Shown here one piece after another: positions 36,576 to 50,321 of a stretch of 64,000 nt of DNA. The DNA is taken from assembly GCA_033060915.1 (NCBI GenBank), contig CM065384.1:31797001-31861000 (forward strand). Direction: 5' to 3'. Made by a program: the position numbers and the translations under genes. The notes under the pieces are model-generated. The model was not told where the DNA came from. It saw nothing but the letters and a program-made list of their open reading frames with translations, and did no database searches. Each line of letters opens with the position of its first letter. Within the stretch, counting starts at the first letter, position 1. The stretch is from Euryodendron excelsum (Eukaryota; Streptophyta; Magnoliopsida; Ericales; Pentaphylacaceae).

Positions 36576-37185
36576 AATCTTATTCCCTGTTGTTAACTTG
36601 TTATTCTATATTACCCAAAGAAAAAAAAACGCTGTTTTATGGGAAATACATGCAGTATAACATAAAATAAAAAAAAAATACACGAGTGCATGTAGATAAT
36701 AGAATAGATACAACCAACCCCTTATCTGAGTTTGAAGCTTGAACTATAAGTTTGAAAGCAAAACCTCACAAGAAGAGCACAGAAATCAAAATTTCACTCA
36801 AGAAAGTCAAGTCACAAACGACTCAATTTTCATTGCTTTTCCAAACACCCTAAAAACAGAAACAAAGACAATACACCATAGCATTAACTTCACAAGGATA
36901 TCTTTCCGTGAATTTCGCTATTTTGAACTATTAAATTCTCTCTCTTCTTCACCTTCCGCAATTCTCGCACAATTGAACAAGAAGGATGAGAAAGTAGAGA
37001 GTGAAAGCTGAAAAGTAATGTGCAAAAGGGTTTAAGGAGGTTTTGGGTATATAAGCTATTTTCTTTCATAGTTGCTGTGAAAACTCGAAACCCACCCCAA
37101 TTGACCTATTTCTTGATCTGGGTCAATCTGTGTTTGTCTTGAAATTCAACCAATGTTTCTGGGTCGGTGATCTTTTTTTTTTTTT

Positions 37186-40100
37186 ATGGGTTGTGTCACC
37201 TCGAAGCAGGCGGTGTCGGTGACGCCTGCTCTCGACCATTCCGGGGCGTTCCGGGACAATGCAGCGGCGGGCTCGGGGCGGAGCCGGGGCAGTGGTTTGG
37301 GGGAGTTGGAGAAGAAGAAGAAGAGGACCGACTCGGGGTTGAGTGGAAGTGAATTGGGTGAGTCAGGGAGGGCGAGTTCTAATGGCTGTGGTGGTGGCAG
37401 TGGTGGTGAGTCGTTGAGCTTTAGGTTGGGGAATTTGCAGAAGTACGTGGAGGCAGAGCAGGTCGCCGCCGGTTGGCCAGCGTGGCTTAGTGCCGTCGCC
37501 GGCGAAGCCATTCGCGGCTGGGTGCCCCTTAGTGCCGACTCTTTTGAAAAGCTGGAAAAGGTTGAAACAATTTTATACACATATGTATCTATTCTAGTAA
37601 TGCATTCATTTTTCCTTTTTTTGCACAAAATTTAACCTTTTCTAAGTTAATTTGAGTGTGCGACTTCCCTTTTTCAACTTCAATCTCTGCAATTTTTGAA
37701 AGATTGAGAAAGATTCTTGTATTTGAAAACTTGATGAAAAACGTACTTATAACAATTTTCATATGTCACTCATTCATCTCCATTAGGTGTATGACATAAT
37801 TTTTTTTTACATTGTTCTCTTGTTTGGGTATAGTATCAAGGATCTTAAGCTTGTCCAAACAGTGGACTGACATTTTGTTATCCATCTAATATCATAGTTT
37901 TAGAATCTGATGATTCACTAGAAAATTTACATACTACAGATGTTAATGAGAAGATCTCTTTCTTCATTCGCCTCGAAATGATATCCTATGTGCTGGAATC
38001 CTTACTTCTATCGTTGTTATCATGTATGTATGTGCAGTTTTTTTTTATTTTATGGCGATTCATGTCTGTCGATATTCTGAAATGGTTAATAACCCCACAA
38101 ATTAGGAGATTCTGGAATATGCTCGAAGGACAGCAAATTCTTCTTTTAGTGCCAGAAACACAAATGTCTTAGTTTCAAGCTTCCTATTCATTTAATACCT
38201 AGTTCTGTTCTGAAATCCTTTTGAATACACTAATCAGAACAAAACACAAAATGTTTCTTTAGCCCTTTATGCTGCGAACCTTTCCACGAGCATTAGCGTT
38301 GCTGACACCAGTCTTGAGCATTAACAAGACCTTTGCTAGAGATGAAGTTAATACAAAGGTTACTTTCCTAGAGCCACTAAAAAGTTTTTAAATTGATGAT
38401 TATGATTTGTTTCCCCTTGTAAAAGCTGCTCATTCATTTTATTATGAATTCAGTAATTGCTTCTTTTGTGCATCACAACATCCACTGTTGGTATAACTAA
38501 AAAGTATCTCTTTTGTTAGATTATTCTTTTCTATGTTTGCTCCTAGATGTTTAAACTGGTTATCTGACAAGAACTTTATACAATTTCAACTGCTTTGGCA
38601 GGTTGGACAGGGTACATATAGCAGTGTGTTCCGAGCACGTGACCTAGAAACTGGGAGGATAGTTGCTCTGAAGAAGGTGCGATTTGACAATTTTGAGCCC
38701 GAAAGCGTTCGGTTTATGGCACGGGAAATAAGGATTTTACGCCGGCTTGACCATCCGAATATCATAAAACTAGAGGGTTTAATTACCTCCCGACTATCAT
38801 GTAGCATATACCTTGTGTTTGAGTACATGGAACACGATATTTCTGGACTCTTATCTTGCCCTGACATCAAGTTCAGTGAAGCACAGGTTTGCTCATGTTG
38901 AATTTGTTTATCTGTAGAAACTTGTGACAGTGTATGCATGTCATTTTAAAAGGAAACAACCTAATTTTGGATTCAGTAGCATTGCAGATGTTAGTTTGTC
39001 ATTTACGTTGTATAAGATGTTTGCAATGGAAGGAAGCCCAAACTTATATTCTGGAACTCTGAACGGATAGTAAATTCTAAGGAATGGAGGAGTTTCATTT
39101 TTCCTCCTCCAAATGCTCCCTTCCTTCCACTGGATGAGTTAATTTTTGTTATTTCCATGTTATAAGATTCAGTTGGTTATGTTTTGTAGGTTAAATGTTA
39201 CATGAAACAGTTGTTATCCGGACTTGAGCACTGCCACTCTCGGGGTGTAATGCACCGTGACATTAAAGGTGCAAATCTTCTGGTAAATAATGAAGGAGTT
39301 TTGAAGGTAGCTGATTTTGGATTGGCAAACTTCTGTAATTCTGGCCCTCCTGGGCACAGACAACCTCTAACCAGTCGAGTTGTCACCTTATGGTACCGTC
39401 CTCCTGAACTTTTGTTGGGTTCCACGGATTATGGAGCCTCTGTGGATCTATGGAGTGTTGGCTGCGTATTTGCTGAACTTCTCCTTGGGAATCCCATCCT
39501 TCAGGGCAGAACTGAGGTAATCACCTATAAATCTATGACCTCACTGACTGATTTTCCGATATTCAGATGTAATTGTCGCTCATACTGTATGATAAAAAAA
39601 GTGAGGTAATTCCTAATAGAAAGATAAGTTTCTCCTAGAAAACCACAATCAGCCAGTTTGAGCTTCTTCGATAATTTTAAGTTGTTAACCTTAAATGTAA
39701 TCTAAATGCTTATCTGGATGCTTAATTATTTTAATGACTCTTGTGAAATGCAATTCTACAATTGGTTCAAATTCAGATTGATCTTGGCGTCCTTGCACAG
39801 ATTGAGATTGCAATTTTGACAATTAGTTCAGATTCAGACAATCTTGGTCCGCTAGCGGGGACTTCCAAATATAAGTACCTTTAATGCATCTCTAATATTT
39901 GCACTGCCTGTCATCCTCAGGATAGCTTTTTGTTTTTTTCCTAAATGAGTCTTACCTCCAACAGTTCTCAAATGTAGCAACCACGCATCCCTGTTCCAAA
40001 AATTGATAACCTCAACATGTTTAAAAAAAAAAGTAATGTCCTCCTTATGTATAATCTTATATGAGTAAAATCCAAGTTTAAAAATAGTTGTGTAGTTATT

Positions 40101-43100
40101 ACAGTGGATATATCATGCACCTTACAAATATCTTTAATGAAATAAATAGAATTGTAGTTACTAGAAATTAGAAAAACATACTTTTTGGTAAAATCATCTG
40201 AAACTTAATTGCAATATCCTAGCTCAAGTTCTTCTGGATAAAGGATTAAAGCATCTATGAGCATTTTATTACTAATTCTTAAAATGCTTGTATCTAAGGG
40301 AGAGGTAATATGATGACGAGAATCTCAGGAAGTTGTCAGGGATTAAATGTCACAACAAGTACATCAAATCAAATCAGTCCTTTTTCATGATGTCCTTTAG
40401 GTAGCATAAATATCTGGCCTTGTATTATCTATTTAATAAGTACAGCTTTCCTAGAAAACTTCTCTCAGAAGTCTCCCTAGTTTCAAAAACCAGTCTGCTC
40501 CGTTTGTTGTACTAATTGGGCTTCACAAATCATTTCCATCAGTAGAAATCTGAAGACTTCTGGCGCACTAATTTTGATAGGCTGCCAGTGATAGAGATTA
40601 GTATTCATGATCGACCATGAGTAGTTGGATTCCACCCTCATAGTGTAGTCATATAGCAGTATTGATTAACACTTCCACAAATGAGGCTGCTAGAAATAAC
40701 CAAAAATTAGATGTGACATGTCTGATAGTATTCTTAAGCAATGCAACTTGAGGAAATTTCCCCTACCAAGTTCTATGTGCTGCTTTCCACTTTTGTTGCG
40801 ATGTGTTAAATGTCAAAGTGTTATTGTTTCACTCACCTACAGGTTGAACAATTACACAAGATTTTCAAGCTTTGCGGGTCACCACCTGAGGACTACTGGA
40901 AAAAGTCTAAACTTCCTCATGCGACTCTATTCAAGCCCCAGCATCCTTATGAAAGCTCTCTTTGGGAGACCTTCAAAGATCTACCAAAAACTTCAGCGAA
41001 TCTGATAAAAACTTTTTTATCTGTGGAACCATACAAGCGTGGGACTGCCTCTTCTGCTCTTGCATCCGAGGTATTAACCCAAACGTATTTGTATCTTCCA
41101 AAAGTGCTAGTTTTGCACACGCGCAAGTAAATTAACCAACTCATATATTTTTTATGACATGATACAGCTATAATAGTCATGTGTATCTTAGATATATAGT
41201 TTTTATTTATGACAGATGGGTTTTTCTCTAACTAGTTTCCATGTAATTCCCTTTTTATTACTTCAACATAAGTGCAACATGCCAAGTACAGATTTTTCTA
41301 TTTGTCTTTCGGTTCAGCTACATCATAAGGATTTTGATGAGTGCTTATCTTTTACTTGCTATCCTCAGTATTTCACAACCAAGCCCTATGCGTGTGATCC
41401 ATCAAGCTTGCCAAACTATCCACCAAGTAAAGAGATTGATGCAAAACATCGAGAGGAGGCACAAAGGTAAGGTTTCTAGTGTTCAGTTGTCCAACAAAGA
41501 CTTTTGACTTCAATATCCTTTTGCAGACAGTTACAATTTTGATGCAGAAATTGTCAAGAGTCAGTCAGAAGTTAGCATCTGTCTTGATTTTCTTTATCTA
41601 AAACAGAAGGGGTTAGGTGATATGGAAAAAATAAATAATAATGAACACAAGTAAATTAAATGTTGCATGTGTAACAGGTTCACCAGTTACTATTGTGGAA
41701 TTGAGGTCATTTTTCAATATCCTGAGTACCCTTATTTTGTACCAGTTCTGGTCTGTTTGCTGTCACTGTCTGATCTATGCTCGCCTTATTCATCCCATCG
41801 CTCTTGGAACAGACGATACAAGATCTTGCTAAAAATGTATTAAAATGAAATATACAGATATACCCTATGTACACGATGGACTAAGTTTTGAACATCCAAA
41901 TGTCCCAATAACCGGCATGCCCACTGGATGTAATTATGAATTCTATAATGAAAGTAGTTCAGTATTGGACTGACTACTCAATTAAACTAAATTTCAGCCT
42001 TTTGTGCTCACCGCTCCATTCATTTATTTGAGCTACCTTTATTAAATCATATTGTCTTTCAAGTATCATAACTAACTTGCACTGGTTTTTCAGGAAGAGG
42101 CCAGCTGGGAGAGTACGAGGACCTGAAACAAGAAGTAAGCTAACTAGAAAGCCAAACGGCATCAATAAATTGGCACCAGCAGAGGTATATCTCTCCTTAT
42201 ATACACGATAAATCAATATCTAAAAACTAAATGCCTGGATTGTATTGTCTATTCGCATGCACTTTATTTGCTTTACTTTTGGAGGGAAGCTAGTTTCATC
42301 GATTAATGGATTACATTTCTGCAGTCTTTGCCAGCCCAAACTCAAGGTGCCCATAAAGTCAATGCCTGCAAAGTGTATAATCATAAAGAAGGAGATATCG
42401 TCATAGGGATGGAGCCACATAAGCCATCAACTGATGTAATGGAAGAGGCCTCCCACATAAAGAATGCATCTCAAGGGGATGTTCCCTATTCGGGTCCATT
42501 ACAAGTTTCCGGGTCAAGTGGGTTTGCATGGGCAAAAAGGCGAATAGATGATTCATCGGTGACATCACACAGCAGGTCTAGTTCAAGAAGCCTTATTTTT
42601 GAGCCTTCAGGTGCATTGCATCTGAAGAATAGTTTTGAGTCCAAAAGGCATGAAAATGCTGAAGTCGTTCACAGCTGTCGTACCAATTCTCGGGGTGAAG
42701 ATTCCTATGAGACTGTCAAGCATGCAATGCTAAAACATTGGAGCCAGTTAGAACGACCAGACTCTTTCGACGCTTCTGATGGGTACCACTCACAAGAACT
42801 GTCGCTGGCACTTTATCAAAGAGAGGAGATGGCAGCTAAGAGAATCAGCTTGGTAAGTTAATAATAATTTTTAGAACATTCTGTGAGTTTTAATTTTGTT
42901 TTCAACACCAATGTCAACTTTTGTTAAAGTTTAAATGAAATTTTGGTTTTAGTATTTGCAATTTTGTGATGGAGCAGCTCGGACCTTTGTCAAACTTCTA
43001 TATGGCTAGAGTTTCCTAGCAAAATTCAGACTGCTGGAAGTTTAGCAAATTTTATAACCTTGATTCACATACTTTTTTCAGATTTCAGTTTGTTAGAATA

Positions 43101-43610
43101 TGTTAGTCACCAGCGTACAAGTTTTTTTTTTTTTTCTTCCTTTCCCCTCTCCCTAACTATTTTTGGTGAAACTTCTGAGTTCTAACCCAGTTTTATTAAA
43201 AAGTAAGCACATGATCAGTTATACTTTTCTTGGCTAATGGGATCATATTGGACTTGAGACAGGCTTGTCAGGACCAAGGAGACAAGGTTGAATTTTCAGG
43301 ACCCTTGCTATCTCAGTCACATAGAGTTGATGAGCTCTTAGAGAGGCATGAGCGCCACATCCGCCAGGCGGTTCGGAGATCTTGGTTCCAAAAAGGTAAA
43401 AGGCCCTGATAAGATTAGACTGAATAGAATAAAATTTTCATTTTTGAAATTTTCTATTTTTATTCGGCCTTGTCAGCTTGAGCTCCTCTTGTCTTCCTTG
43501 TTTCTTTCTTTCTTTTACTTACTGAAGTAATTTCATGTTTTAGTCTGGAACTCCACCCTCTCAGTGACTAACTCGTCTTATTGTTTGCAGGTAAGAAACA
43601 TGGGAAGTAA
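37186..43610 (+). CDS. CDK-like Ser/Thr protein kinase, At1g54610-like (9 exons, 694 aa)
   Basis: Exons are 37186-37560, 38602-38886, 39190-39516, 40843-41070, 41369-41466, 42094-42184, 42325-42852, 43263-43395 and 43591-43610. All are GT-AG and phases close to 695 codons. The N-terminus MGCVTSKQ is a myristoylation/palmitoylation-type motif, so membrane attachment is likely. A Gly/Ser-rich linker follows, then a kinase domain (about 121-420): Gly-loop VGQGTYSSV, Lys149 in VALKK, HRDIKGANLL with Asp244, DFG Asp262, and activation segment TLWYRPPELLLG. HRDIKGANLL and the Gly-rich insertion GPPGHRQPL match the CDKC-like At1g54610 plant clade. The 270-residue tail is basic and Ser-rich, ending VRRSWFQKGKKHGK; its role is unknown. 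All catalytic residues are present. Exon 1 starts after a 13-base T run. The last coding exon has only 20 bases, which automated predictors may miss. Confidence 0.95.
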
Positions 43611-46600
43611 TCGTAAGGTATACTCGGGCTCAAGGAACTCCATTAGAGGAGCTTGAGTGTATCAAGCACAATCTTTAACAGAGCAGTGGAAAGCAATACT
43701 TTTTCTCGAGTGAATCATCTGTCGAGTGAAATCTCCAGCACCATGGCTTTCAACCGAAGCTGAGAAATGACGACCTGATGAGGAATGACTGCCTTTTCAA
43801 CGCGTAGAGATTCCAGGAAGAGGAAACAATGAAGGTCATGGATTGATAGCTCATTCTTTTATGTTATAATATTCAATTTTCCACTTCTTTCCCTCTCAGT
43901 TTTCTATTCTTTTTTTTTCCTTTTATTTTTTTTAGATATGCCAAATCTACCCGGCAATGTATAGGTTAATGGCTATCTCCTGCGAGTAGTCAATGTGATA
44001 CTCTCATGGTTCATGAGGCTTCAAGCATTAGGCTGCTCTTCTTCTTCTTCTACTTAAAAAATGATCTTCTAATGGATCATGTTTGCCATGCTATGGGATT
44101 GAGAACAGTGCAACAATTGATTTTGGCCATCGAAACCACTGTGCCAATGGGTGTACGTCAGATTGCATACGCTATGTTTTTTACTTGGATTTGTCAATAG
44201 AAATTAAAAAAAAAAAAAAAAATTACTTATACAAGTTCAGTTTTATTGGTAACCAAACAAAAAACTGGATTTTCTGACAAGCACCTATTCATTTGTTTCT
44301 CGTTTCCCAACGCCACAAAAAAAAATTTAACTTATTTCATTTGGTATCCTGTAACTGTTCATATCTTTCCTTCTCTCCAAAAATTTGAAAACCAAACATT
44401 TCCTAACGTTTCATTTGGATCCGGAAAGGCAAATGTAATGAAAAAAACAGAAATTATTTTTTTATTTTATTTTATTTTTTTAAAATTTTCTTTTTTCATC
44501 AAAAATTCGAGTTAAAGGAAAAATACATACATATATACGTGTGTGTGTGTGAGAGAGAGAGAGAGTGTGTGTGGTTGCCATTTTGGGGGCATTTGTCTAT
44601 ATTTGGCTGAGGGCCCATATGCTTCTCGGGAGCTTCGGCCTATGGAGGGTTTGCTTTTTGAGTCAGATAGCCCAAATTCGGCTTAATGCACCCGAACTAC
44701 AGCCAGCCCAGCAATTGCCATTTAATTGAGGCCAGCCCGTAGTCATTAAAGGCTTAAATAGCCTATATTTTAAAAGGCTCAATGGACACTCTGGTGCTGA
44801 GGTTTTAAAGCTTGAGCCCAAGGTGCAACATAAATTGTGGTTGAGCGAACGATATGTATGTATATTATGTGTACTAAGAAGTTAGAACTGAAAGCAATTT
44901 CACGTATGGAATATAAATAAGAAAAATGAATTTTGTGACACATTACTTGAGAGGTTTGCCTAGATCAATTTACATGTATACATATGTCTCTTTGCTGAGT
45001 GAATTTACATGTATATACACTACAATAATGAAAAGCTACATTATAAATTGTACAGTATGAAATGCATAATTGTAGAAATAGATATCGCTAGTGCTCAATT
45101 CTTAGTGTCTAGAACAATACATCATGTATAGTTAGTTTGTGTACAAAAATATATATATATATAAAGAAAAAGTAGCCATTGTTTTGTTAAAAGTATGATT
45201 ACTCCTCTTGAGAGAGAGAGAGATCCAAACACCAACTAACCCTAAAAGGTAGGATGGAACTTTTGGTTCTTTTCTTAGTAAAAGAAATAGAGCATCGTAT
45301 ATTTGCCATCGGAGGAGTGGTGGGTGAGATTGGAACCTTAGATGTGATGAGCGAGATAAATCAGTTCTAACTACTGAATCAGGTCTCAAGCTTGAAACTA
45401 ATAAATTCAGAGGGTATACTTCCAATCTGTTAGGTTAGACAAAGATATCAATTTTTTTTTCCTAACTAGATACAAGTAATTTGGTATATCTATATCTGTT
45501 GCATGGCTGATAGCAACCAAATTTTAGTAAAAATTGGAAGACATGGCACATTGTGGGTTTTCTCATGGACAGTTATGTTGCAAGCTAGATTAGTAGGAAG
45601 TTGCAGATTTATAAATATAAGCTCATCTCCAAGTTCAGAAGAACCCAAGAACATGAAATTCAAAATCAATCTCCATCTGGTAGTTGTTATGTGAGAATCT
45701 ATGGATGAGGACACACACAACTTCACAATCTAGGGAGCTGATAAAAGGGGGAACAATTCCAATAAAAGCCGCATTCAATGGTTGTGGTGGGGTTTGGGGG
45801 GAACATGATGGCAAATGATCATATAATGGGTGTTTTGGTAATTTGACCATTGAAAATGGGGCTCCAACAAAGACAATGATGAGGGTGGAAAAGGGTCCAA
45901 TGGACCAGTGTGCCACCACCATAGAAAATGACTGCCTCTGGTTCCTTCCTCTTAATTCACCAAAAGTATCTTTATTCTCAATTTTCAACATGTCAACATT
46001 TCCTGGAAAAGTAAAAAAAATAAGATAAAAGCAAAATGAAAAGATTAATTATGGCCAACCTATTTATCTTCACCCATTAATTCATCAAACATCAATTTCA
46101 AAATTACATCATTTTTGAAAGAAAAAAAAGTACTTGTTTTGAGGGTAGCCATGTTGAAGTTCTTGAGATAATAAATGTGTAAATTATTAAGGGTGTGATA
46201 CGGATTCTAGTTTTACATAGTCACTTTGAGTAAATAATACTAGGATGCTTTTATACCTAATTCACCCCTTCTAGTAGAAATTTTTTTTTCATGTAGTAAG
46301 CGACCATTATGATTTTAGTATTTAAAGTAGGTTTTTTACATTTTCACGAATACTCAAATCATAGTGATCGTAATATTCATGTGACGGTCACATGTAATAA
46401 TTATTTCCTCTCAAACACTTTTAATTAATAAGAATAAACAATGCGACCAATATCCTGACCGACCTTGGGGTCATATAGAAGCATAGCCGGTGAGATGAGA
46501 TGCAAGCCTAATTTAAAATAGAATAATGTTATTTGCGACAAAAAGTCATGAAACTCACATTTATAAGGTCATGTCACTTGTATCTATGATTGAAAAAAAC

Positions 46601-46616
46601 GTATCTAAAATTTTCT

Positions 46617-46676
46617 TACCACCACTTTCAGTGACTAGGACTTGTTACCTCCACTTTCAGTGACTAGGACCTGCTC
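46617..46676 (+). repeat. Short tandem repeat, two 30-bp units
   Basis: ccactttcagtgactaggac occurs twice, about 30 bp apart, with only minor differences (aggacttgttacc against aggacctgctctcc). Confidence 0.8.
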
Positions 46677-46926
46677 TCCATGTTGATCATTCCGTTACTA
46701 GCAAGACCAACAGACAGCTAAGATCAAGAGCCAACAACCATAGCCAAACTATAGTTCTAGAGATTGACTCGGTTGAGGGAAGCTTTTTTGTCTTTTGTTT
46801 TTTGTTTTTATCAGAAGGAATTACGAAGATGGCCAAAGAAAATTTAGGAAGGTGAAATTTGAACTCCTGATCTCTTAAAAAGAGGCCAAGCTTTTGCTAT
46901 TTATACAAAACTCAACTCACCTTCAA

Positions 46927-47415
46927 GGTGAAAGTATATCTAAATGACCACTTAGTTCAATATCATTAAGCTCTAAAATATAATAAATTGACCCATTGAA
47001 ATATCAATTTATATCAATCAACATCTTCTGTTAGCAATCTGATAGAAAAATTGACGAAAATTTATCATTTCACTCAAACATAAATATAAAAGTATGATTT
47101 TATACCTACTTGGATACGTTCTTATTATAATTATCGAATGATTGAAATGCTCCTCGAAAAGGCATTTAATATAGAAACAATTCAAGGTGTATTTCAATTA
47201 TTTCAAAAAAAGAAATCAATTTGTATATAAAACTATATTTGAGTGAACATATGTATGTTACATAACAATTTTTTATTTGCTCTCTTAATATATTGCTAGC
47301 AGAAGGTTTTGATTGATACAAATTGATAATTTATGAGGTCAATGTGTCATATTTTAGAGTTTAGAGAGTTTAGTGATACTGAGTCAAGTTTAAATAGTCT
47401 TTTTATAATTACTCC
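46927..47415. mobile_element. Foldback element, about 490 bp
   Basis: The left arm (46,927 to about 47,095) and the reversed complement of the right arm (about 47,230-47,415) share ctctaaaatat, attgacc, atcaatttatatcaatcaa against atcaatttgtatcaatcaa, cttctgttagcaat against cttctgctagcaat, and ttcactcaaa. The arms are about 170 bp, like the element at 1.26-1.84 kb but with a different sequence. No clear target duplication. Non-coding. Confidence 0.7.
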
Positions 47416-48327
47416 TAAATATTATTAAAAACACATTTTATTTTAGTATCCGTCAATATTAATTATAAAATGTATATTTTTTATTTTTATTTTCACTTTA
47501 TAATAAAATTTTGCACATATATATTTTCAGATAACCTGATGTATGAGAACATGAGGTTCCAATGACCCGATTTACGAGAAATCTTTTTCCCATACCGAAC
47601 GGGGTTCATGATAAAAGGGATTGGAACACTATTATTACTCTAACAAAACACATGATGACAGTCTCACAATCGAATGTTTCCCAAAAAATACGAAGATAAC
47701 AACTTTGTCACTGCGAATTCCAAAGATCTCCCATCATCATCTCACCCAATTTAGACTAATGATATTTGCTCTAGGATTCTAGGCCGCACATGACATGCAC
47801 ATGGTGGGACCAATCGTTATGGGGCCCCACTCTAATCTATCATCGGGACCGTCGATTGCATCGAAGTTCTCCAATTCTTTGATGGTCTACCTAACGTGTG
47901 GCTCAGATTTCTTCAACTGCAAAGAAACTTTGATACATTAATGGACCATTAAGCTAGCTAGTTAAATAATGTGGTCAAACAATCACTACACTTCTATTTG
48001 CAAAAGAATTATTTTTGCTTCCCCGCTGGCTTTCTTGTCCCCAATCTAAGGCACGTGGTACACAGGTGATATAAATTAAGGGTATTTTTTTCTTCCCCTC
48101 ATAATAAGGAGAGAGAAGAGAGAGAGTCAAGTAAATCACTCTTAATAGCAATAACAGTAAAATTTACCAATGTGGTGTAATGATATCAATAACTGAAGTG
48201 AAAGTAAAAGCATTGAGTATTGAGAGCTATTGAAGAGTATAACTGCTGAAGCATTGAGTAATAACTGCTGGATTTACAATAAGTGTTGGTAAATTGGAGT
48301 TAGATCTCTGCAAGTATATGAGAAAAT

Positions 48328-48510
48328 AAAAATATTATTCTTTTACAAAAATTTGTATTGAAAAAACTCACTAAAATAATGTGGCGATAGTATTTTTTTA
48401 ATTATTAAGAGCTATCATGATGATTGTTCTGTTTTAAATAAAAATTCTCATTCAATCACGTCATTCTGTATAGAAATTTTGTATGAATTTTTGATCATAT
48501 GACATTACTC
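48328..48510. mobile_element. MITE, family A copy 4
   Basis: The left end aatattattcttttacaaaa then atttgtattg; the right end tgtatagaaattttgtatga then tcatatgacattactc. The termini are inverted copies, and the interior tgtggcgatagtattttttt is shared with other members. Confidence 0.65.
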
Positions 48511-49689
48511 TCTTGACAAATATAATCAGTCATTAGCATTGAAAATTTGAAAATTTTACCATTTGGGTTAAAGAATATTATTTGTTTTACCTAAATTTTG
48601 AAGGTAATCCCTGAAATAAGAAAAATTTAGAATCATCGTGGCTAATACTCGATCACCGATTGATGTTAGACCTATGATAAAATGAAAAAAATTGGGACAC
48701 AGAGAGAAGTGGGGTTTTAAGGTTTTGCTGCATTTGCCCTATCTTTTGGTTTTTGCATGATCCATAAATAATATACTATCATTAAAATGTTCATGAATAA
48801 GGACGTCAGACAGTTACTTTTTTTTGATATTTTCTTGTCTTTAGCTATCTTTTTGGTTAGATGAGTTGATAGAAAGCAGGTGGAGGACTGCCATTTTTAT
48901 ACTTCCTTTCACAACTTTTTCTTTGAACTTTAAACTCCAGCTGTACTTTATAGTTTATATGACTGACTTAAACATCACTCCACAACACATGCATGAAGCT
49001 ATCACTAAATTAGAGTATGTGTAAATGATATTCATAAATTAGGAGTGTTATGACTCAAGCTCAATTCTTGAGCTTATCAACATGTTTGGAACTCGTGGGA
49101 GGAAAAGGAAAGGCAGTAAGAAAGAAATTGTAAGGCAAGTGATTTTTTTCCTTTTGTTTTGTTTTGTAAAGAAAATAAGAGAGAAAAAAAGTTGAAGGAA
49201 ATGACTTTATTCTCCTTAAAATACAAAGAAAGAAAAAAAATAGTAAAATAATTGATAAAAATGAAAGAGGATGGAAAATGAAAAAAAAGTGATAATAAGA
49301 TCATCTTTCTTCATTTTTATCACTTTCTTCTTCTTTCCTCCTAAATTAGGATTCGAACAATTCTCTTTATGTCGAAAAATTATTCAAGGCTCGTGGAGCT
49401 TCATCACTTCCATTTTTATTCCATGTCTCACATAGTAGTGATGAGAAATTAATACTTCATCTAGTAGATGGAGAATCCGCCCTCATTGAAAATAAAAAAC
49501 AAAAATAGAATAATTTGTTCTTCATCTTATTTTTATTTTTTTCAACTTTCAAACAGGTTGTAAAGCCCAATGTTTCTTCCTTGATTTGCTATCGAGAAGC
49601 GAATTCGAAGATTGTTTTTCGCAAAGGCTGTGCTGCAGAGCACGATATGTTTTTGGACCCCACCAGAATCTTACATTATCAAACCCATT

Positions 49690-50290
49690 AAAAAAAATGC
49701 TATCTTTGAAAAACAGCAAAAAGTTCAGTAAATAATGTAGGAATGATATTCTTATTTTGTTTTAAGGGTTTGGCTAGGCGTGAACGGTCCGTCGTCAGCT
49801 GACGGTCAATTCAACTAGAGCGGACTAGTTGAGTGTGGGGCTCAATTGAGTTAGTTGTTATCAACTGGTATGACTATAAACGAGTCGAGTAGTGAGTTGT
49901 TTAAGTTTGGTTTAAAATCTTTAACGAGCTTGAAAATGTGTATAAACTTGGTTTGTTTAACTTTAAGGCAATCTCAAGTAAACTTTGATCGAATCAAACA
50001 CGAACCGAGTACGAGTAGCTTAAATTTTTTAGTATACGTAAGTTTATGAAGTTGAGTTCGAGCTGAACGCATAAACTTAATAAGTTTTAAAATGTATTCA
50101 AAATTGACTTACTTACATAATGAGTCGATCTCAAACGAATTTTTAATAAGCCGAACATGAGCCTAGTTTGAGTACTTTCATTCGTTTTATAGCTCTATCA
50201 GCACTACCTTCTTGTTTTAAAGCATAAGGCTCTTATCAACCACATCATTTTATAAAAATACCATCTAAATTTTTGAGTGGTGTTGCATTA
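49690..50290. mobile_element. MITE family A copy split by a nested insertion
   Basis: The left half aaaatgctatctttgaaaaa ... gtaggaatgatattcttatt and the right half catcattttataaaaatacc ... gtggtgttgcattaccc are the two ends of a family A MITE. They are separated by 446 bp. At the break ttgttttaa occurs on both sides (49,757-49,765 and 50,212-50,220), as expected of a target duplication made by the inserted DNA. Confidence 0.6.
49766..50211. mobile_element. Inserted element within the family A MITE (hAT-like, non-autonomous)
   Basis: 446 bp bounded by the 9-base repeat ttgttttaa, of which 8 bases could be a hAT-type duplication. The interior repeats motifs such as aacgagtcgagtagtgagt, gttcgagctgaacgc and gagcctagtttgagt, typical of plant hAT-derived repeats. 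The terminal inverted repeats are poor, so the superfamily is uncertain. Confidence 0.5.
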
Positions 50291-50321
50291 CCCAAACCCA
50301 TTTTCTAGGTACCTGCGAAGG

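Larger units (their letters stand above)
26674..37185. other. 10.5-kb intergenic region between eIF5A and the kinase gene
   Basis: The first 300-400 bases are probably eIF5A 3' UTR. I find no recognised coding exon on either strand. Contents: TA and CT microsatellites (near 28,580-28,600, 28,850-28,870 and 34,075-34,113, the last a CT run passing into CA); a Mutator-like MITE at 30,410-30,798; a half copy of MITE family A at about 33,146-33,265; a repeat family at 34.25, 35.2 and 36.5 kb; and a possible degenerate hAT-like element at about 35,508-35,916. From about 36,700 to the ATG the sequence is probably promoter and leader of the kinase gene. I saw no sequence of a known plant microRNA, but I could not fold the region systematically. 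Confidence 0.65.

Noticed and set aside
45490..46028. Possible small gene with frames of 60-118 codons on both strands
   Set aside because: No recognisable domain, no splice-site support, and overlapping frames on both strands of similar quality.
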